Shown: in pieces, positions 1-22,285 of the stretch | Layout of the letters: the number at the start of each line of letters is the position of its first letter | How positions within the stretch are numbered: the stretch's first letter is position 1 | Assembly (NCBI RefSeq): GCF_028476545.1 | Contig: NW_026733201.1 | Coordinates: forward strand, 1-64,000 | Reading direction: 5' to 3' | Length of the DNA: 64,000 bases | Source of the DNA: Physella acuta | Lineage: Eukaryota; Mollusca; Gastropoda; Physidae | Position numbers and translations under genes: made by a program | Notes under the pieces: model-generated | What the model was told of the DNA's origin: nothing | The model's database searches: none | Seen by the model: the letters and a program-made list of their open reading frames with translations, nothing else

Positions 1-536
1 ATGTTCACTGATATCTCAAAATTCACCGAATACCTCACCTCTCCACTCATGTTTCACTACTCTAATGTCTCACCCCTTTATTGATGTATCACCAGTTTAA
101 TGATATATGAAACCTCTACTGATGTCTCACATCTCTAATGATTGTCTCACCACTTTATTTGATGTATCACCAGTTTAATGATATATGAAACCTCTACTGA
201 TGTCTCACCTCTCTAATGATTGTCTCACCACTTTATTGATGTATCACCAGTTTAATGATATATGAAACCTCTACTGATGTCTCACCTCTCTAATGATTGT
301 CTCACCACTTTATTGATGTATCACCAGTTTAATGATATATGAAACCTCTACTGATGTCTCACCTCTCTAATGATTGTCTCACCACTTTATTGATGTATCA
401 CCAGTTTAATGATATATGAAACCTCTACTGACGGCTCACCTCTCTAATGATTGTCTCACCACTTTATTGATGTATCACCAGTTTAATGATATATGAAACC
501 TCTACTGATGTCTCACTTTTCTAATGATTAACTCAT
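1..536. repeat. 77-bp satellite array, about 6-7 copies
   Basis: A unit beginning GATGTATCACCAGTTTAATG recurs at 83, 161, 238, 315, 392 and 469, so the period is 77 bases with one 78-base step. Copies are nearly identical apart from single substitutions, which points to recent amplification or homogenisation. The array runs off the left edge in a more diverged form. No coding potential. Confidence 0.95.
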
Positions 537-540
537 CAAG

Positions 541-888
541 CTGCAGGCGACTCACATATCGGATCTTTTCCAGATAAGCCCCGCCAAACCCCCACCCCCC
601 AACCGCAAAATAAGAAAGACCCCCCCCTCCCCCGCTACTCACACATACACAATGAAACTTATACTTCAAGATTTTATTGAAGAAGTTAAAATTGGGAAGT
701 CATTAATTAATAATTATAATGAAATGGTTAGTATTTCTGTACGATTAACCCTAACCCCAACCTTAATCCCCAAGGTTGCGAGAGCTGGCAAAAAGTGGCG
801 GGGCTTAACTTTTCACGCTTACACTTTTAGCATTTGTAGCGGGGCTTATCTGGACAAGACCCGACAACTCTACTTGTGTCGCGGGACT
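541..888. mobile_element. Possible non-autonomous DNA transposon with long imperfect inverted ends
   Basis: The left part carries TTCCAGATAAGCCCCGC (568-584) and the right part carries its near-exact inverse GCGGGGCTTATCTGGA (839-854). The outer flanks (GCGAC/TCGGATC and its counterpart) also align loosely as inverted repeats. It separates two different satellite arrays. Superfamily and exact ends are not resolved and no target duplication is clear. A short open frame inside (652-921) is not recognisable as a gene. Confidence 0.5.
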
Positions 889-904
889 ATATTGATGGCT
901 CTGA

Positions 905-1395
905 TTATCTCCCTCTATTGATTGTATCACCACTCTACTGATTATCTCCCTCTATTGATTGTATCACCACTCTACTAATTGTCCCCCCTCTATTAATTTT
1001 ATCACCACTCTACTGATTGTCCCCCCTCTATTGATTGTATCACCACTCTACTGATTATCTCTCCCCTCTGTTCATTGTATCACCTCTCTACTGACTATCT
1101 CCCTCTATTGATTGTATCACCACTCTACTGATTATCTCCCTCTATTGATTGTATCACCACTCTACTAATTGTCCCCCCTCTATTAATTTTATCACCACTC
1201 TACTGATTGTCCCCCCTCTATTGATTGTATCACCACTCTACTAATTGTCCCCCCCCCCCCCTCTATTAATTGTATCACCACTCTACTGATTATCTCCCCT
1301 CTATTGATTGTATCACCTCTCTACTGATTATCTCCCCTCTATTGATTGTATCACCACTCTACTGATTATCTCCCTCTATTGATTGTATCACCATT
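905..1395. repeat. Minisatellite built on CTCTACTGATTATCTCCCTC
   Basis: Units of about 33-38 bases alternate 'CACTCTACTGATTATCTCCC' with 'TCTATTGATTGTATCAC', varying in C-run length. The phrase TTGATxGTATCACCA also occurs in the 77-bp satellite to the left, so the two arrays may share an ancestor. No coding potential. Confidence 0.9.
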
Positions 1396-2841
1396 ATATA
1401 TCGATGCCATCTGGAATAGTTTCACCCCTTATTAGCCACCATCGTGACTTTGAAGCTGTGATAATCCTAAGCTCCACATTTGTATAAATATAGTTTCTGT
1501 GAGCATGGAAAATAAAATACGCACCTGCTCCTTAGATGAATATAATTATACTAAGATAAATATAATTATGTTTTCATCCAAAGCGGTTGTCGTTCCTGCC
1601 ATAATATGATAACCGTAGTTTGTTTAAAGCTTAAATGGCAGTGGCGATCTAACATAGAGGCCTAACACAGCCTGATATACCAGTGACACGAACAGTAGTA
1701 ACATGACCATTTCTTGATGTACAGGCCTACCTACAACATTATAACTCAATAAACAAATACGGCGAACATTACAATAATGACGTCATTCACAAAACCACTC
1801 ACGTCCAAGCACACACACACACACACACACAATTGTATATATCACTAGCCCTACACATACACACACACACAATTGTATATATCACTAGCCCTACACATAC
1901 ACACACTCATCTGCTTCTATCCTTTATCTTGACCCCAACTCCCCCCCCCCTCACAAACACACACACATCTGCCTGTACCCCACACCCCAAACACACTCCA
2001 AACCTCTCCCAATCCATGCTGTCCTATTTGACCTAACGGACTGAGGTAAACGTTTAGCCTATGTTTACCTGCTAGTTGCCTAGCTGTACCTCTTCATTTG
2101 GACCCTCTAGACCCCCCTGTCTAGAACTGTCTTTTCATGCCATGACCCCCTCCCCCACTCCCCCCCCCTCCCCCACTCCCCCCCCCCCTCCCCACCGTTT
2201 GTACGTCATGTCCAAAACAGTGTAGCCATGGAGCTTCACGTAAACAAATCATGGCCGCCATTTTATTCTAACATTCCTGTGCACTGAACACATTATACAA
2301 AAATATAAAGTCAAATAAACAACGTAGCGTTAAATAAAACGAAACAAATTCTAATTAAATGCGAATTTATTATATTAGTTATATATAAGGCTACTTAACA
2401 CTTTTTTTTATAATTTGTATTATATTTTCAGTAAGTCATTACTTACTTTAAATATGCATAGGCCTGTATTACATTTGTCCTTTTCATTATACTTACAATA
2501 TAATCGTAATAAGATAATGGTTAACAAAGGGTTAATGTTGTGCTGTGTATTAAAATTTAGTACATCGCCACATAACAAAACTGCGACTGCCGATTTGCAA
2601 GTTCAAGTACAAATTGCTGGCTCGTCTAGCTACAACAGTGGATCTCACAATATGGCGGCCAGCTCTTGTGTTGTGGTCATAACTAAATTATTTAACCCAG
2701 ATGGTACATCTCTTAACGCTTTATATCATTCAAACTATCACCCTCCCAAACGCACCCTAATTTATAAAACCACACGCACATAAACGATAAAACAATGTAG
2801 GCCAAACTTCTTATAAAACATGTGACATCATTTATGAACGC
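1396..2841. other. Non-coding stretch with CA and poly-C simple repeats
   Basis: It holds a CA-rich tract with a roughly 40-base duplication (1804-1917) and a C-rich tract (2145-2205). Short open frames at 1833-2036 and 2415-2783 are low-complexity or have no recognisable domain. No gene supported. Confidence 0.6.
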
Positions 2842-2991
2842 CAGTGTTTCTTTCAGACTTTTTTCTCCGGGGGGGGGGGGGGCGGGGCAAGATATTTTCG
2901 GGGTGGGGGATGCAAAAAAAATTTCCGGAGTGGGGACGCTGGTAAAAGTATATATTTCTATATAAATTCTATTTCGTTTTGGGTGGACGGC
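2842..2991 (+). mobile_element. G-rich hAT-like MITE, decayed copy lacking its right end
   Basis: It starts CAGTGTTTCTTTCAG, close to the 15-base terminal repeat of the complete copy at 23396-23593, then the shared TTTTTTCTCCGG and poly-G stretch, then the shared TAAAAGTATATATTTCTA core. The right terminal repeat is not found, so no target duplication can be assigned. Confidence 0.75.
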
Positions 2992-3306
2992 TCCTATTTC
3001 GTTTAAAGTATCGTTTACGGGATATTTAGTTACACGGCTATATTAGCGTGGCTTAAAAGCAAGTACCTACACTTGACCCGTTCACTTTGACCAGATCATT
3101 ACATAATTACAAAGGTGAAGGTCGGACATAAGACAAACAACCATGAGCTGAGCTATGCACCAAAACCCTAGAACCTCTGTTGTTTTGGTTGCCAGGCTAC
3201 CGCGTGCTTGTGGTGACGTGTACTATCAAACCGCGGCGTCTAGATTAAAATGGCACCTCTGCTAATTTGTGGGTCTGTGTGTGGGGGAGGGGGGAGGGGT
3301 CTGGTA

Positions 3307-3396
3307 ATGTACTCGATTACAATGTACTTGATTACAATGTACTTGATTACAGTGTACTCGATTACAATGTAATTGATTACAATGTAATTGATTACT
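3307..3396. repeat. 15-bp tandem repeat, 6 copies
   Basis: Six units of the form ATGTACTTGATTACA with C/T and A/C variants. Simple minisatellite with no associated gene. Confidence 0.9.
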
Positions 3397-3433
3397 TGAT
3401 CCTTAAGTCGGGTCCTCCCATAATTCCTTGAAC

Positions 3434-3598
3434 ATAATACTCATAGTAATACTGTGAATACTAATAGTAATACTAATAGTAGTACTAATAGTAATACTAA
3501 TAGTAATACTAATAGTAATACTAATAGTAATACTAATAGTAATACTAACAGTAATACTAATAGTAATACTACTAGTAATACTAACAGTGGTCTAACTA
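3434..3598. repeat. 12-bp tandem repeat (AGTAATACTAAT)n
   Basis: About a dozen near-perfect units of AGTAATACTAAT, with AACAGT and TACTAG variants towards the right end. Confidence 0.95.
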
Positions 3599-4369
3599 AC
3601 TATCGATGTGCATGACATAAGTACAGCTATATCCCCAACAAAACAAACATGGCCTCAGCAACACGCAACCATTCGGGTAGCTGGATCGAACTGCCTTATA
3701 ATCGATCTATTGATTAAAACGTGCTGTGAATATTTTATTAGATTCTAACTTTAATTCCACACTGTTAACCAGGTTGGCCACGAAATCGATAAAAAAAATC
3801 GATAACGAAATTTTAACTGTTCAAAAAAAACAATCAGACGTTGAGTTTCAAGCCTATTTTCTTGCCGTTCCCTGTATTATTCTTATACAAATCAATACGC
3901 CTGGCCTAATCGATAATATAATCTAACCTGATCGATATTGTCAAGCCAGTTGATTTTGAGGTTCAGTAAATGCTCCTCGAATAATCGCTGAATTTTTTTT
4001 AACTGTAGGTCAACTGGCAGCCACGTAGACAGTTCATCACGGAGATTTTCGATCACGTAGATAGATGATCACGCGAAATTCAATCACATAACCACGTGAT
4101 CACGCAGACATTTGGATCACGTAACCATCTGATCACGCTGTACAAGATTAATGTCCGTAGGTAGCAGTTTTCAAGCATCTCCCGCCGCCTCCAGAAGACG
4201 TCCACCTCCACCCCCCCCCCCCCCCCCCGTGACAAAATAGAAAATATAATTTCAATCCAAACGTACTAGATTATAGCAATATTTCACCAACCAATACAAA
4301 ACTAAATCCCATGTGGGATCACAATTCAGAACAAGTACAGCTGGGTGCATGTGGGTATATGTGAGTAAA
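3599..4369. other. Non-coding stretch, nothing recognised
   Basis: It contains scattered GATCACGTRA-like motifs (about 4040-4135) and a 19-base poly-C run near 4209. The open frame at 3726-3926 has no recognisable domain. No gene supported. Confidence 0.5.
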
Positions 4370-5160
4370 GGTGGGGACATATGGGTACAGGTGGGTACAA
4401 GCTACTACAGGTGGGTAGAAGAGATTAAAGGTGAGTAAAGTTGAGTACAGGTGGTTACAGGTGGGTAGGGTTGGGTACAGGTGGGTAGGTTTGGGTACAG
4501 GTGGGTAGGGTTCGGTACAAGTGGGTACAAGTGGGTACAGGTGGGTACGAGTGGGTAGGGTTGGGTACAAGTGGGTACAGGTGGGTACAAGTGGGTACAG
4601 CTGGGTACAGGTGGGTACAAGTGGGTAGGGTTGGGTACAGGTGGGTACAAGTGGGTACAGGTGGGTAGGGTTGGGTACAAGTGGGTACAAGTGGGTACAT
4701 GTGGGTAGGGTTGGGTACAGGTGGGTAGGGTTCGGTACAGGTGGGTAGGGTTGGGTACAGGTGGGTACAAGTGGGTACAGGTGAGTAGGGTTGGGTACAG
4801 GTGGGTACAAGTGGGTACAAGTGAGTACAGGTGGGTTTGGTTGGGTACAGGTGGGTAGGGTTGGGTACAAGTGGGTACAGGTGGGTACAAGTGGATACAG
4901 GTGGGTTTGGTTGGGTACAGGTGGGTAGGGTTGGGTACAGGTGGGTAGGGTTGGGTACAGGTGGGTTCAGGTGGGTAGGGTTGGGTACAGGTGGGTAGGG
5001 TTGGGTACAAGTGGGTAGGGTTGGGTACAGGTGGGTACAGTTGGGTACAGGTAGGTAGGGTTGGGTACAGGTGGATACAACGGGTAGGGTTGGGTACAGG
5101 TGGGTACACGTGAATACAGGTGGGTATAAATGAGTTAAGTACAGGTAGGTACATGTGGGT
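4370..5160. repeat. G-rich minisatellite with 10-bp units (GTGGGTACAG, GTGGGTAGGG, TTGGGTACAG)
   Basis: Nearly 800 bases made of 10-base units, most combined in higher-order 20-30 base groups. A 10-base period is not a multiple of three and the units lack stops on the minus strand, so all three minus frames stay open for 183, 249 and 279 codons and read as Pro-Thr-Leu-Tyr-Cys repeats. This is an artefact of composition, not a protein. The G-strand has dense GGG runs. Confidence 0.97.
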
Positions 5161-5216
5161 ACAAGTGGGTGATGCCTCTGTCTGGTTACAATTCCAGTTC
5201 GATGCTCAGGTGGGAT

Positions 5217-5252
<36 letters not shown>

Positions 5253-5275
5253 CATGTGTGTGTGTGCGCGCGCGC
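5217..5275. repeat. TG microsatellite
   Basis: A (TG)n run ending in a short CG-alternating stretch (GCGCGCGC). Confidence 0.95.
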
Positions 5276-5834
5276 AAATCGTGTCAAGCCACACTCAGTT
5301 GTGTCTTCTCAAAAGCTGTTCTTCTGTACCTTCTGTAGCTTCTGTATCTTTGTCTCAGTTAGATCTAGGTGCTGTGAACAAATGCAATGTTTAATTTTAC
5401 TCTTTCAGTCCGAATGCTTGCTTCCTCCTTCTGTGTCGTCACACTAATCACCTAATCATATAATCAATTAATCGAACAGCTCACTGAGCCACGATCTAAC
5501 TATAAATAAACCCTAGACAAGTATGGAGAACTCAGATCAAATCACAGTGTTGTCTTAAGAGTACAATTTTTGCTACAATAAGTATGACCACAACAAGATA
5601 TGACCACAATATGACCCTTATGACCACTTCACCCTGAAGCTCATAATGCGCCACTCTTTAGTTCCGTCTATTTTCTTACAGCTATAATTTTTTATTGATT
5701 TCAAAATCAGCTGACACCTGGACTAGACCTTTATTCTTGAGTAGACTGAAATCTAAGAAACTTACTGATAAAAAAAATTTAAATACTTAAGCTGTGATTA
5801 TATTGGTGATTTCTTTACACTTTATTAACCAGTG

Positions 5835-6069
5835 CAGAGGCGTAACGACCCTTCCCGGCGCCCACCTCGAGAACAACCTTTCAATTTGCACCCCCTCCCC
5901 CTCAAACTTTCAATTTGCACCCCCCCCCCCCCCATGTATTTTTTTATATTTATAATGCAAAACTGCAGCTAAAATGAGATTTTGATTTGTTTTTCCAACC
6001 CATTTTGGCGCCCCCTAAGGTTGGCGCTCGGGGACATATGTAACCCCCCCCCCCCTCGCTACGCCTCTT
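5835..6069. mobile_element. hAT-like MITE (CAGAGGCGTA family), complete with 8-bp target duplication
   Basis: It begins CAGAGGCGTAACG and ends CGCTACGCCTCT, an inverted repeat. It is flanked on both sides by AACCAGTG (5827-5834 and 6070-6077), an 8-base target duplication as expected for hAT elements. The outermost right base has changed from the expected G. The interior is C-rich and non-coding, and includes CTTTCAATTTGCACCCC twice. A sister copy lies at 11579-11734. Confidence 0.88.
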
Positions 6070-6400
6070 AACCAGTGTACAGGTTTTGCACTCGCCTCTG
6101 GTACGTCAATATAGGAACAGATGATGCAGCAACACTAGGTTACAATTTGAAATGTTTGTGCTCATCAAACCAGTATGATTACACAGAATTTCCTCCAATA
6201 AGTAAAAACAAAAAATTCCACTTCCGTAACTTTTTTCAGTGGGTTGTTCAATAACACGTACAGTGATAAAAAGTTTGTAGGTCAGTTGGATGGAGGAAGT
6301 GTAAATCTGAGGTCAAGTTGAGAGTCAAGTGGGCAATGACAAGCAACTTTGTCATATGCGCCATTTTTCTTATAACCGTCACAGCTAATTAGACTCTAGA

Positions 6401-6715
6401 TCTCAGATACATTGAGTAGACAGGTGTCCAATAGACTAGATCTCAGATACATTGAGTAGACTTAGGTGTGTCAAATAGATTCTAGATCTCAGATACATTG
6501 AGTAGACTTAGGTGTGTCAAATAGATTCTAGATCTCAGATACATTGAGTAGACTTAGGTGTGTCAAATAGATTCTAGATCTCAGATACATTGAGTAGACT
6601 TAGGTGTGTCAAATAGATTCTAGATCTCAGATACATTGAGTAGACTTAGATGTGTCCAATAGACTATAGATCTCAGATACATTGAGTAGACAGGTGTCCA
6701 ATAGACTCTCTACCT
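6401..6715. repeat. 46-bp minisatellite, about 7 copies
   Basis: Units begin TCTCAGATACATTGAGTAGA and end in ATAGATTCTAGA. The outer copies are shorter. No coding potential. Confidence 0.95.
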
Positions 6716-6719
6716 CAGG

Positions 6720-7431
6720 TTAATTGAATGTTTAACTGTTACTCCTATCAAGTCATCATGACTTAAGTCCTACATTAAATGCGCTACATTTACACATGTT
6801 TACACATACAGCCACTCATTATTTCATTTTAAAATGTTTCACCATTTTGATGTCTGTTTTTTACAACAGTTGAAATAAAGTTGAAGAAATAAAAATCAAG
6901 CAGCTACACAACACATCATGTAACACACATCACATCACGCAACACACATCACATCAACACTTGAGCTTACACATTAGGACACCACTTTTTTTCTTAAACA
7001 CTCAATAACTCAGTATACAAAAATAGATTTTTAATTTTCCCTTTTCATTGATAAATTTTTTTACAAAACCTTTTCTAAAACCTCCATTAAAATAACTTAA
7101 CAATTGAATTATAATACTGTTTAATAAATAAACAATTCAATTTTGTTAGTAAAAGTTTACAGTTCCAAAACAAAAATATTTTCCAGTTACACTTTTTAAA
7201 CAAGAACTTAAAACTTTTTGATAGCAAATTTTAACTTTGGGAAAATTGATTGAGTTTCTCACCCAATAAATAAAAGCCTCTGGTGGACTGTGTCCCAATT
7301 TTGATGAGACTGAGGCATGGCGAGTTTTTAAACCAAGACTTTTTAAATTCTATAACATTTTTTTCATTCTGGTGTTAAAGTGAGATCTAACCATTTTCAG
7401 CAGTCTACTTCAGGACAACAGTTGAGTGGAT
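6720..7431 (-). other. Probable 3' untranslated region of alpha-tubulin gene 1 and flank
   Basis: An AT-rich stretch downstream of the stop codon at 7432. ATTAAA-type signals on the minus strand (for example near 7030) could direct polyadenylation. The transcript end is not determined. Confidence 0.45.
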
Positions 7432-10671
<3,240 letters not shown>

Positions 10672-10744
10672 TTTGGTTTATTAGTCTTGAAGTATCAAAA
10701 AATATAAATGGTGTTAAACGGTTTGTATCAACGTCCCTAGAACA

Positions 10745-10845
10745 CGACTGTAATGCGTCGACAAGGGGCTTGGTGATGACAACCAAACCTAGCCACCCGT
10801 ATTTATACAGCACGAAGCTAAGCGCTGTTGCCATGGAGCTAACTG
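10745..10845 (-). promoter_or_regulatory. Core promoter of alpha-tubulin gene 1
   Basis: Reading the minus strand: an X-box-like AGCTCCATGGCAAC (about 10826-10839), TATAAATA at 10800-10807, an initiator-like GTCATC with A at 10777, and TCGACGCATTACAGTCGT at 10744-10761. The block starts 47 bases from the first T of the TATA box and includes AGTCGT, which fits the downstream promoter element consensus RGWYVT. The same arrangement precedes the other three genes. The start site is inferred from spacing. Confidence 0.75.
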
Positions 10846-11415
10846 TAAACAGGAATGGCCGCTTCTTGTTTTGTGTATCGGTAACCCTAGTCTATTCAGG
10901 CGGTTAACTACCAGGCGGGGAATATAATGACAAATCTACGTAAATAGTGAACATGACACAGCTTGGCTGCAAGTTTGGCACCAATTTTGTAGGCATAGAC
11001 CAACGACCTCTAGATCTCGTCATTTCATTAAGGCTGATTAATAGCAACTTTAAAATATAGTTTTATTTAGTAGACAACGTAGAACTATGAACAATAGATT
11101 AATATATTAAGTGTAGTTAACTATTTATAATCTAGAATGAACATTGTTTTTTAAATTATGTATTTATTTTTGTGACTTGCATCATTATGATCAGAGTAAT
11201 AGTCCTACTATTAGAATGGGTACTTTTCCATTGTCTGGTCCCAAATGGCTATTGACTATTGGGCCTTATGTAAATGTGTATAATAAATGTAAACTTGATG
11301 ATTGGTATCCCTAATGAGCCACTAACAACTTTTACCTTAACTGGCCATAGCTCAACAGCAATTAAACTTTTTTTTTGTTATTTACCCCTAGAGAGTTTTA
11401 CTTTTGAGACAGCTG

Positions 11416-11447
<32 letters not shown>

Positions 11448-11578
11448 ACACAAACATAGACACACGCACACACCAATCTTACATGCACTCAAGCAACCAA
11501 CTTAGTATTTGTTTTAAGTACTTAGGGGTTGTTAAATAATGCCACACACATTGTATGTCGATGTTGGTGGCTATGTGC

Positions 11579-11734
11579 CAGAGGCGTAGCGAGGGGGGGG
11601 GACATATGTCCCCGGGCGCCGATCTTAGGGGGGTGCCAAATTGAAAGTTTGAGGGGGGGGTGCAAATGAAAAGTTCGAGGGGATGCAAATCGAAAGTTTG
11701 TCCCCGGGCGCCGGGAAGCTTCGCTACGCCTCTG
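11579..11734. mobile_element. hAT-like MITE (CAGAGGCGTA family), intact ends and perfect 8-bp target duplication
   Basis: Starts CAGAGGCGTAGCGA and ends TTCGCTACGCCTCTG. It is flanked by identical CTATGTGC copies (11571-11578 and 11735-11742). The 156-base interior is G-rich and has CCCCGGGCGCC near both ends. Sister of 5835-6069. Perfect terminal and target repeats suggest a fairly young insertion. Confidence 0.95.
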
Positions 11735-12931
11735 CTATGTGCTATGGAAGGGAGGGGGTGGGCCGATATATATGTAAGGTCGCATTAACATTTTATTCCT
11801 TCTTTTCTAACTGAACATTTTTCGGTGAATGAAAATGTTATTTTAGGCGGTGATGAAACGCTGTGACGTAATTCAAAGGGGTTACGGCGTTTCGTGATAA
11901 TGTATGTTTGGGGGGAGTCGCTGCAATAAAGCTACATTTATTGTGTAATATTGTATAATTATTAGCTAAAAAAGAATGAAACGGTTTTGATTTCGGAAAT
12001 CTATTTTTATTCTTTAAGTTGCCCCAAGACTATCTTAACCCCAAACAGGTTCGTGCATAGAACCGCTGCCATAATTGATCGAACCGCTGCTAATTAACAG
12101 TGCTTGACAACGAGCTATTGAGGCCAAGCAGTAGCCCTACCCCTAGTCCACCAAATCGAAATGTTTTTCTAATAAAAATCCAATTTAGGCCTACTCTGTA
12201 TATTTAACAGTTGATTTGTAGGCTTATTACATTAGTATTTTAGTAACAATATTTTCTGGACATTTTGAGACTTCTTATTCCTTCATAAAAGCCAGTTGCG
12301 TTTTTCAGATTCATTGTTTCAACCCTTTATTATAAAGTGGCTTAGCTTTAGCTGTGGAATGCACAGGAACATTTATCGTTAATCGATTGCCAATCAATCC
12401 AAACAAGACTGTGCGTGAATTCCAAGTCGCACATGACACGACGCTATAGAAATAAGGTTGACCTAGGCGATTGGTTGTTCTACATATCGGGATCTACATG
12501 ACAACAAACTGCTTGCCACGCTGTTCATTATTACCATATTCCTACGCCAAGCACGTCTTGTAGCGTGCGGCATGGTCCGTGGCCAGGGGTAACACACTGA
12601 TGTGTTGTGTACACAAGTGACAGCAATGCCGTGCTACAAGTGACACACAGTTTACCGTGTGAAGGGTTAAGATAGTGGGGCAGTATTGGTCGTTTTCGTT
12701 TCGCTGACGCATACGTCACGTTCTAACCGGTACTTGAAGTTAGCAACAAAATGTACCAATCTTCGGAGTATACAATCTAGAATGACTTTGTGTTGATTAA
12801 AAGGATGTCTGTAAACACGCTAATTTCGAGGCAAAATAAAAATACTTTCTTCATTATAAAGAAATAATGAAAGAAAATGAAGGACCAAAAAATCCCATAT
12901 TCTCCACACACCAACCCCCCCCCCCCCCCTT

Positions 12932-13045
12932 CAGAGTTTTTTCCGGGCAAGAAAGTCTACTCCCCCCCCCCCCCCAACGAAATGGAATGTATATAGAAAA
13001 TATATACTACTTTTAACAGTTTCCACCACCCCCCCCCCCCCCCCG
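12932..13045 (+). mobile_element. Decayed G/C-rich hAT-like MITE copy
   Basis: It starts CAGAGTTTTTTCCGGGCA and has AACGAAATGGAATGTATATAGAAAATATATAC-type core sequence and poly-C runs, as in the complete copy at 23396-23593 read on the other strand. The far end is lost in poly-C. Confidence 0.65.
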
Positions 13046-15310
13046 AAATAGGGTATATTATAGACTATAGATCTAGAACTACACGCAAGTGTAAATTAAT
13101 TACGATAGAAACGTATTCACATAAAGCTAATTTCCGCCATCCAACCTAAAAAAAAATCGTCTTTAAGATCCAAATCCCCCCCCTCCCCACCCACATAAAT
13201 ATTCTATGTGAGTTTATTTTGCTTTTTCTCACCATTACTTGTTTACCTCATCACTCCCTTAATTTAGTTGCTATTATCATTCAAATAATTTAAACCTTAA
13301 GTACAAAAGCTTGACGTCAAATTTGGTCGACCCCGTAATACAGCAAGATATTTCCAGAGATAGAATCGTGGCAAGTTACTAAGTGTCTTTACCATTGTAT
13401 GTGGTATGATTTGGATGAAGTGAGTGAAATAATTAAAGGGATGCTGAAGGTAGGTAGAGACAGATAGAGTCAACGGGGAAACATTAACATATTGGTCCCA
13501 TAAGTAGTTGACATCTTTCTAATACCTTTCAAGTAGACTTCAGGCTTTCTTAACGAATTTTACCTTTTCCCCGTCCCTGCCGTCAGATAAGTCAGACCCT
13601 TCCCCTGAATTAAAGAGCTATTTCTTTATACAAATATTCACTTATTTCGGTGAGCATCAAGGCTATAGGTTAAAACTGATCCATTTTTTTTCGAAATTAG
13701 TTGAATTAGCCAAGTCTTTTTGAAATGTAAAGTAGCATCTAAAATTCACTACTGTCACATTTTTACACCCCCCCCCCCCCTTCCACTAAACCCTCCAGCT
13801 AAGAGGGTGACGTCGTATATGGATGACTCTAATATCATTTTCACAATCTTACTCAAGATTACGTACTGTATATTTTTATCTAATTTATAATGTATTCGTT
13901 CATGGTCAACCCCAACTTATTAGACCAAGTAACGGCCAATGCGAGTTATCTAATGTAGACTAGGCGAGTTAACCACGCTGAGTAATTATCTAAATATAAC
14001 TTGATATCTAATTGGCTGTCCATGTGAATCTGTTTGGCGCACCAAGATAGTGGACGTAACACAGTGGCCTGTCATAGGCAGCGAGGATGTTAACAATAGC
14101 ATCTTCACTTCTGGAACCTGTCAAGAGACAATAACGCTTACTTCGTTTTTGGGGGGCTTTTTGAAGCCCCCCAAATCATGGGCCAAGCTGACCCCGTAAC
14201 AGGGGCGTAGCTTGGCCTGGTCAGAAGGGATCTGTGCACCCCCAGCGACCACGCCAACGCCTAATTTTAGGCGCTTTGTGGATGGGTGTATAGGCCCTGA
14301 TGACCCCATCGGCCTACGGGTGTTGGCGTTCGTGTGAACTGTCACAACGTCACCTCGTATGTTGATGGGGTCAAATTTAAGCTACACGAGTATTTTGATT
14401 AGACGACCTTTGAAGTACAACAATCTTTCAACCATCGATGTCAGATTTACTGTAGTGGAGGAATTTAGTAACTTTTAAGGTTTTAGTTATCTATGAAATA
14501 AATCTACAGTTTAGATTTTTAACTATTGAAATATAATACTTCTTTGACCTGCTATTATGTGTGGGGGTGTGAGACTTCAGCATACTTTTTATCTTGAAAA
14601 ATATTCTTTGGTCTAGATATACTCTGAATTTTTGTTTTTAAACTTACTAGTTCATACTACTAGTACTAGTAGGCCATTTTCCTTAGACAAGTTACACTAC
14701 ACGAAAATGTCAACAGAAGATGAATGTTCGTAGAAAAGCTGAAGTTTGGCTATGCATTATTTTTCTTTAGGTGTCTGTATTGTTTTGGTTCAAATTGAAG
14801 TGAAATACAACATAAACAAGACAGGACTATTGCTTCATTCCATGATGAAGTTTGAATGTTAATTGCTCCATTTAAATAAAAAATTCTAAGCGATAAAATC
14901 TGTATTTAAAAATATCTTTGAAGTTTACACATAGAAAAGTGATCTACAATAACTATGCAATGTCATTCAAAAACAAGTTTTTAATGTCACTTTCATAGAC
15001 AAATTCTTCAAATAGAAAATTTAATAAAATTTATACATTTGTTGCCAGGATTTTGTACAGAATTTTTATACAATGAAACCCCAGCACTCATTGCTAGCTC
15101 TTTGTACAAAACAATTTTTACATCAAAGATCAAACTTTAGTAAATGCAATCACTTATGCCAGAAATTTGTACAAAAACTAACAATTGGAATGCTGAGTTT
15201 ACAACAGTTGAGATTCCTTTAAGGGCAAAATAAGTTATCTTAAATTTCAGTGATCTTTTTACTATTTTCTGTAAACATTATTGTAGAAATATTTATGGTG
15301 TGAGGGGGAT

Positions 15311-22125
<6,815 letters not shown>

Positions 22126-22193
22126 TTTAGGATTTAGGATGAATTTCAATAAAATTAAAAGATAATTTTATCTTTACAAAGAGTCCCTAAGTT

Positions 22194-22285
22194 CCGACGG
22201 CAAGGTGTCGAGTAGGGTCTGATTCTGGCTTGATCCGGTGTGCTCTGCAGTATTTATACCCATCCAAAATGGTATCCATGGTATT
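22194..22285 (-). promoter_or_regulatory. Core promoter of alpha-tubulin gene 2
   Basis: On the minus strand: ACCATGGATACC at about 22272-22283, in the position of the X-box-like site of genes 1 and 4; TATAAATA at 22251-22258; and TCGACACCTTGCCGTCGG at 22194-22211, the diverged counterpart of the shared downstream block, 48 bases from the TATA start. The initiator is weak (CCAGAA near 22227). This is the least conserved of the four promoters. Confidence 0.65.

Larger units (their letters stand above)
10850..14900. other. Intergenic region between alpha-tubulin genes 1 and 2
   Basis: It holds two MITE copies listed separately, several poly-C runs (11409, 12915, 12961, 13028, 13767) and CA repeats near 11430. 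At 13806-13840 and 14198-14215 are short remnants resembling MITE ends (GGATGACTC, and CAGGGGCGTAGCTTGG as in hAT ends). No coding region supported; the frame at 14121-14345 is not recognisable. Confidence 0.6.

Noticed and set aside
1-1395. CRISPR-like regularly spaced repeats
   Set aside because: Units are contiguous tandem satellite copies without unique spacers, in an intron-bearing eukaryotic genome.
4370-5160. Interstitial telomere repeat
   Set aside because: Contains GGGTT-like pieces but the unit is 10 bases (GTGGGTACAG), not TTAGGG.
4319-5294. Long Pro/Thr/Tyr/Cys open frames (183-279 codons) on the minus strand
   Set aside because: They come from a stop-free 10-bp minisatellite that is open in all three frames; no splice structure, domain or codon bias.
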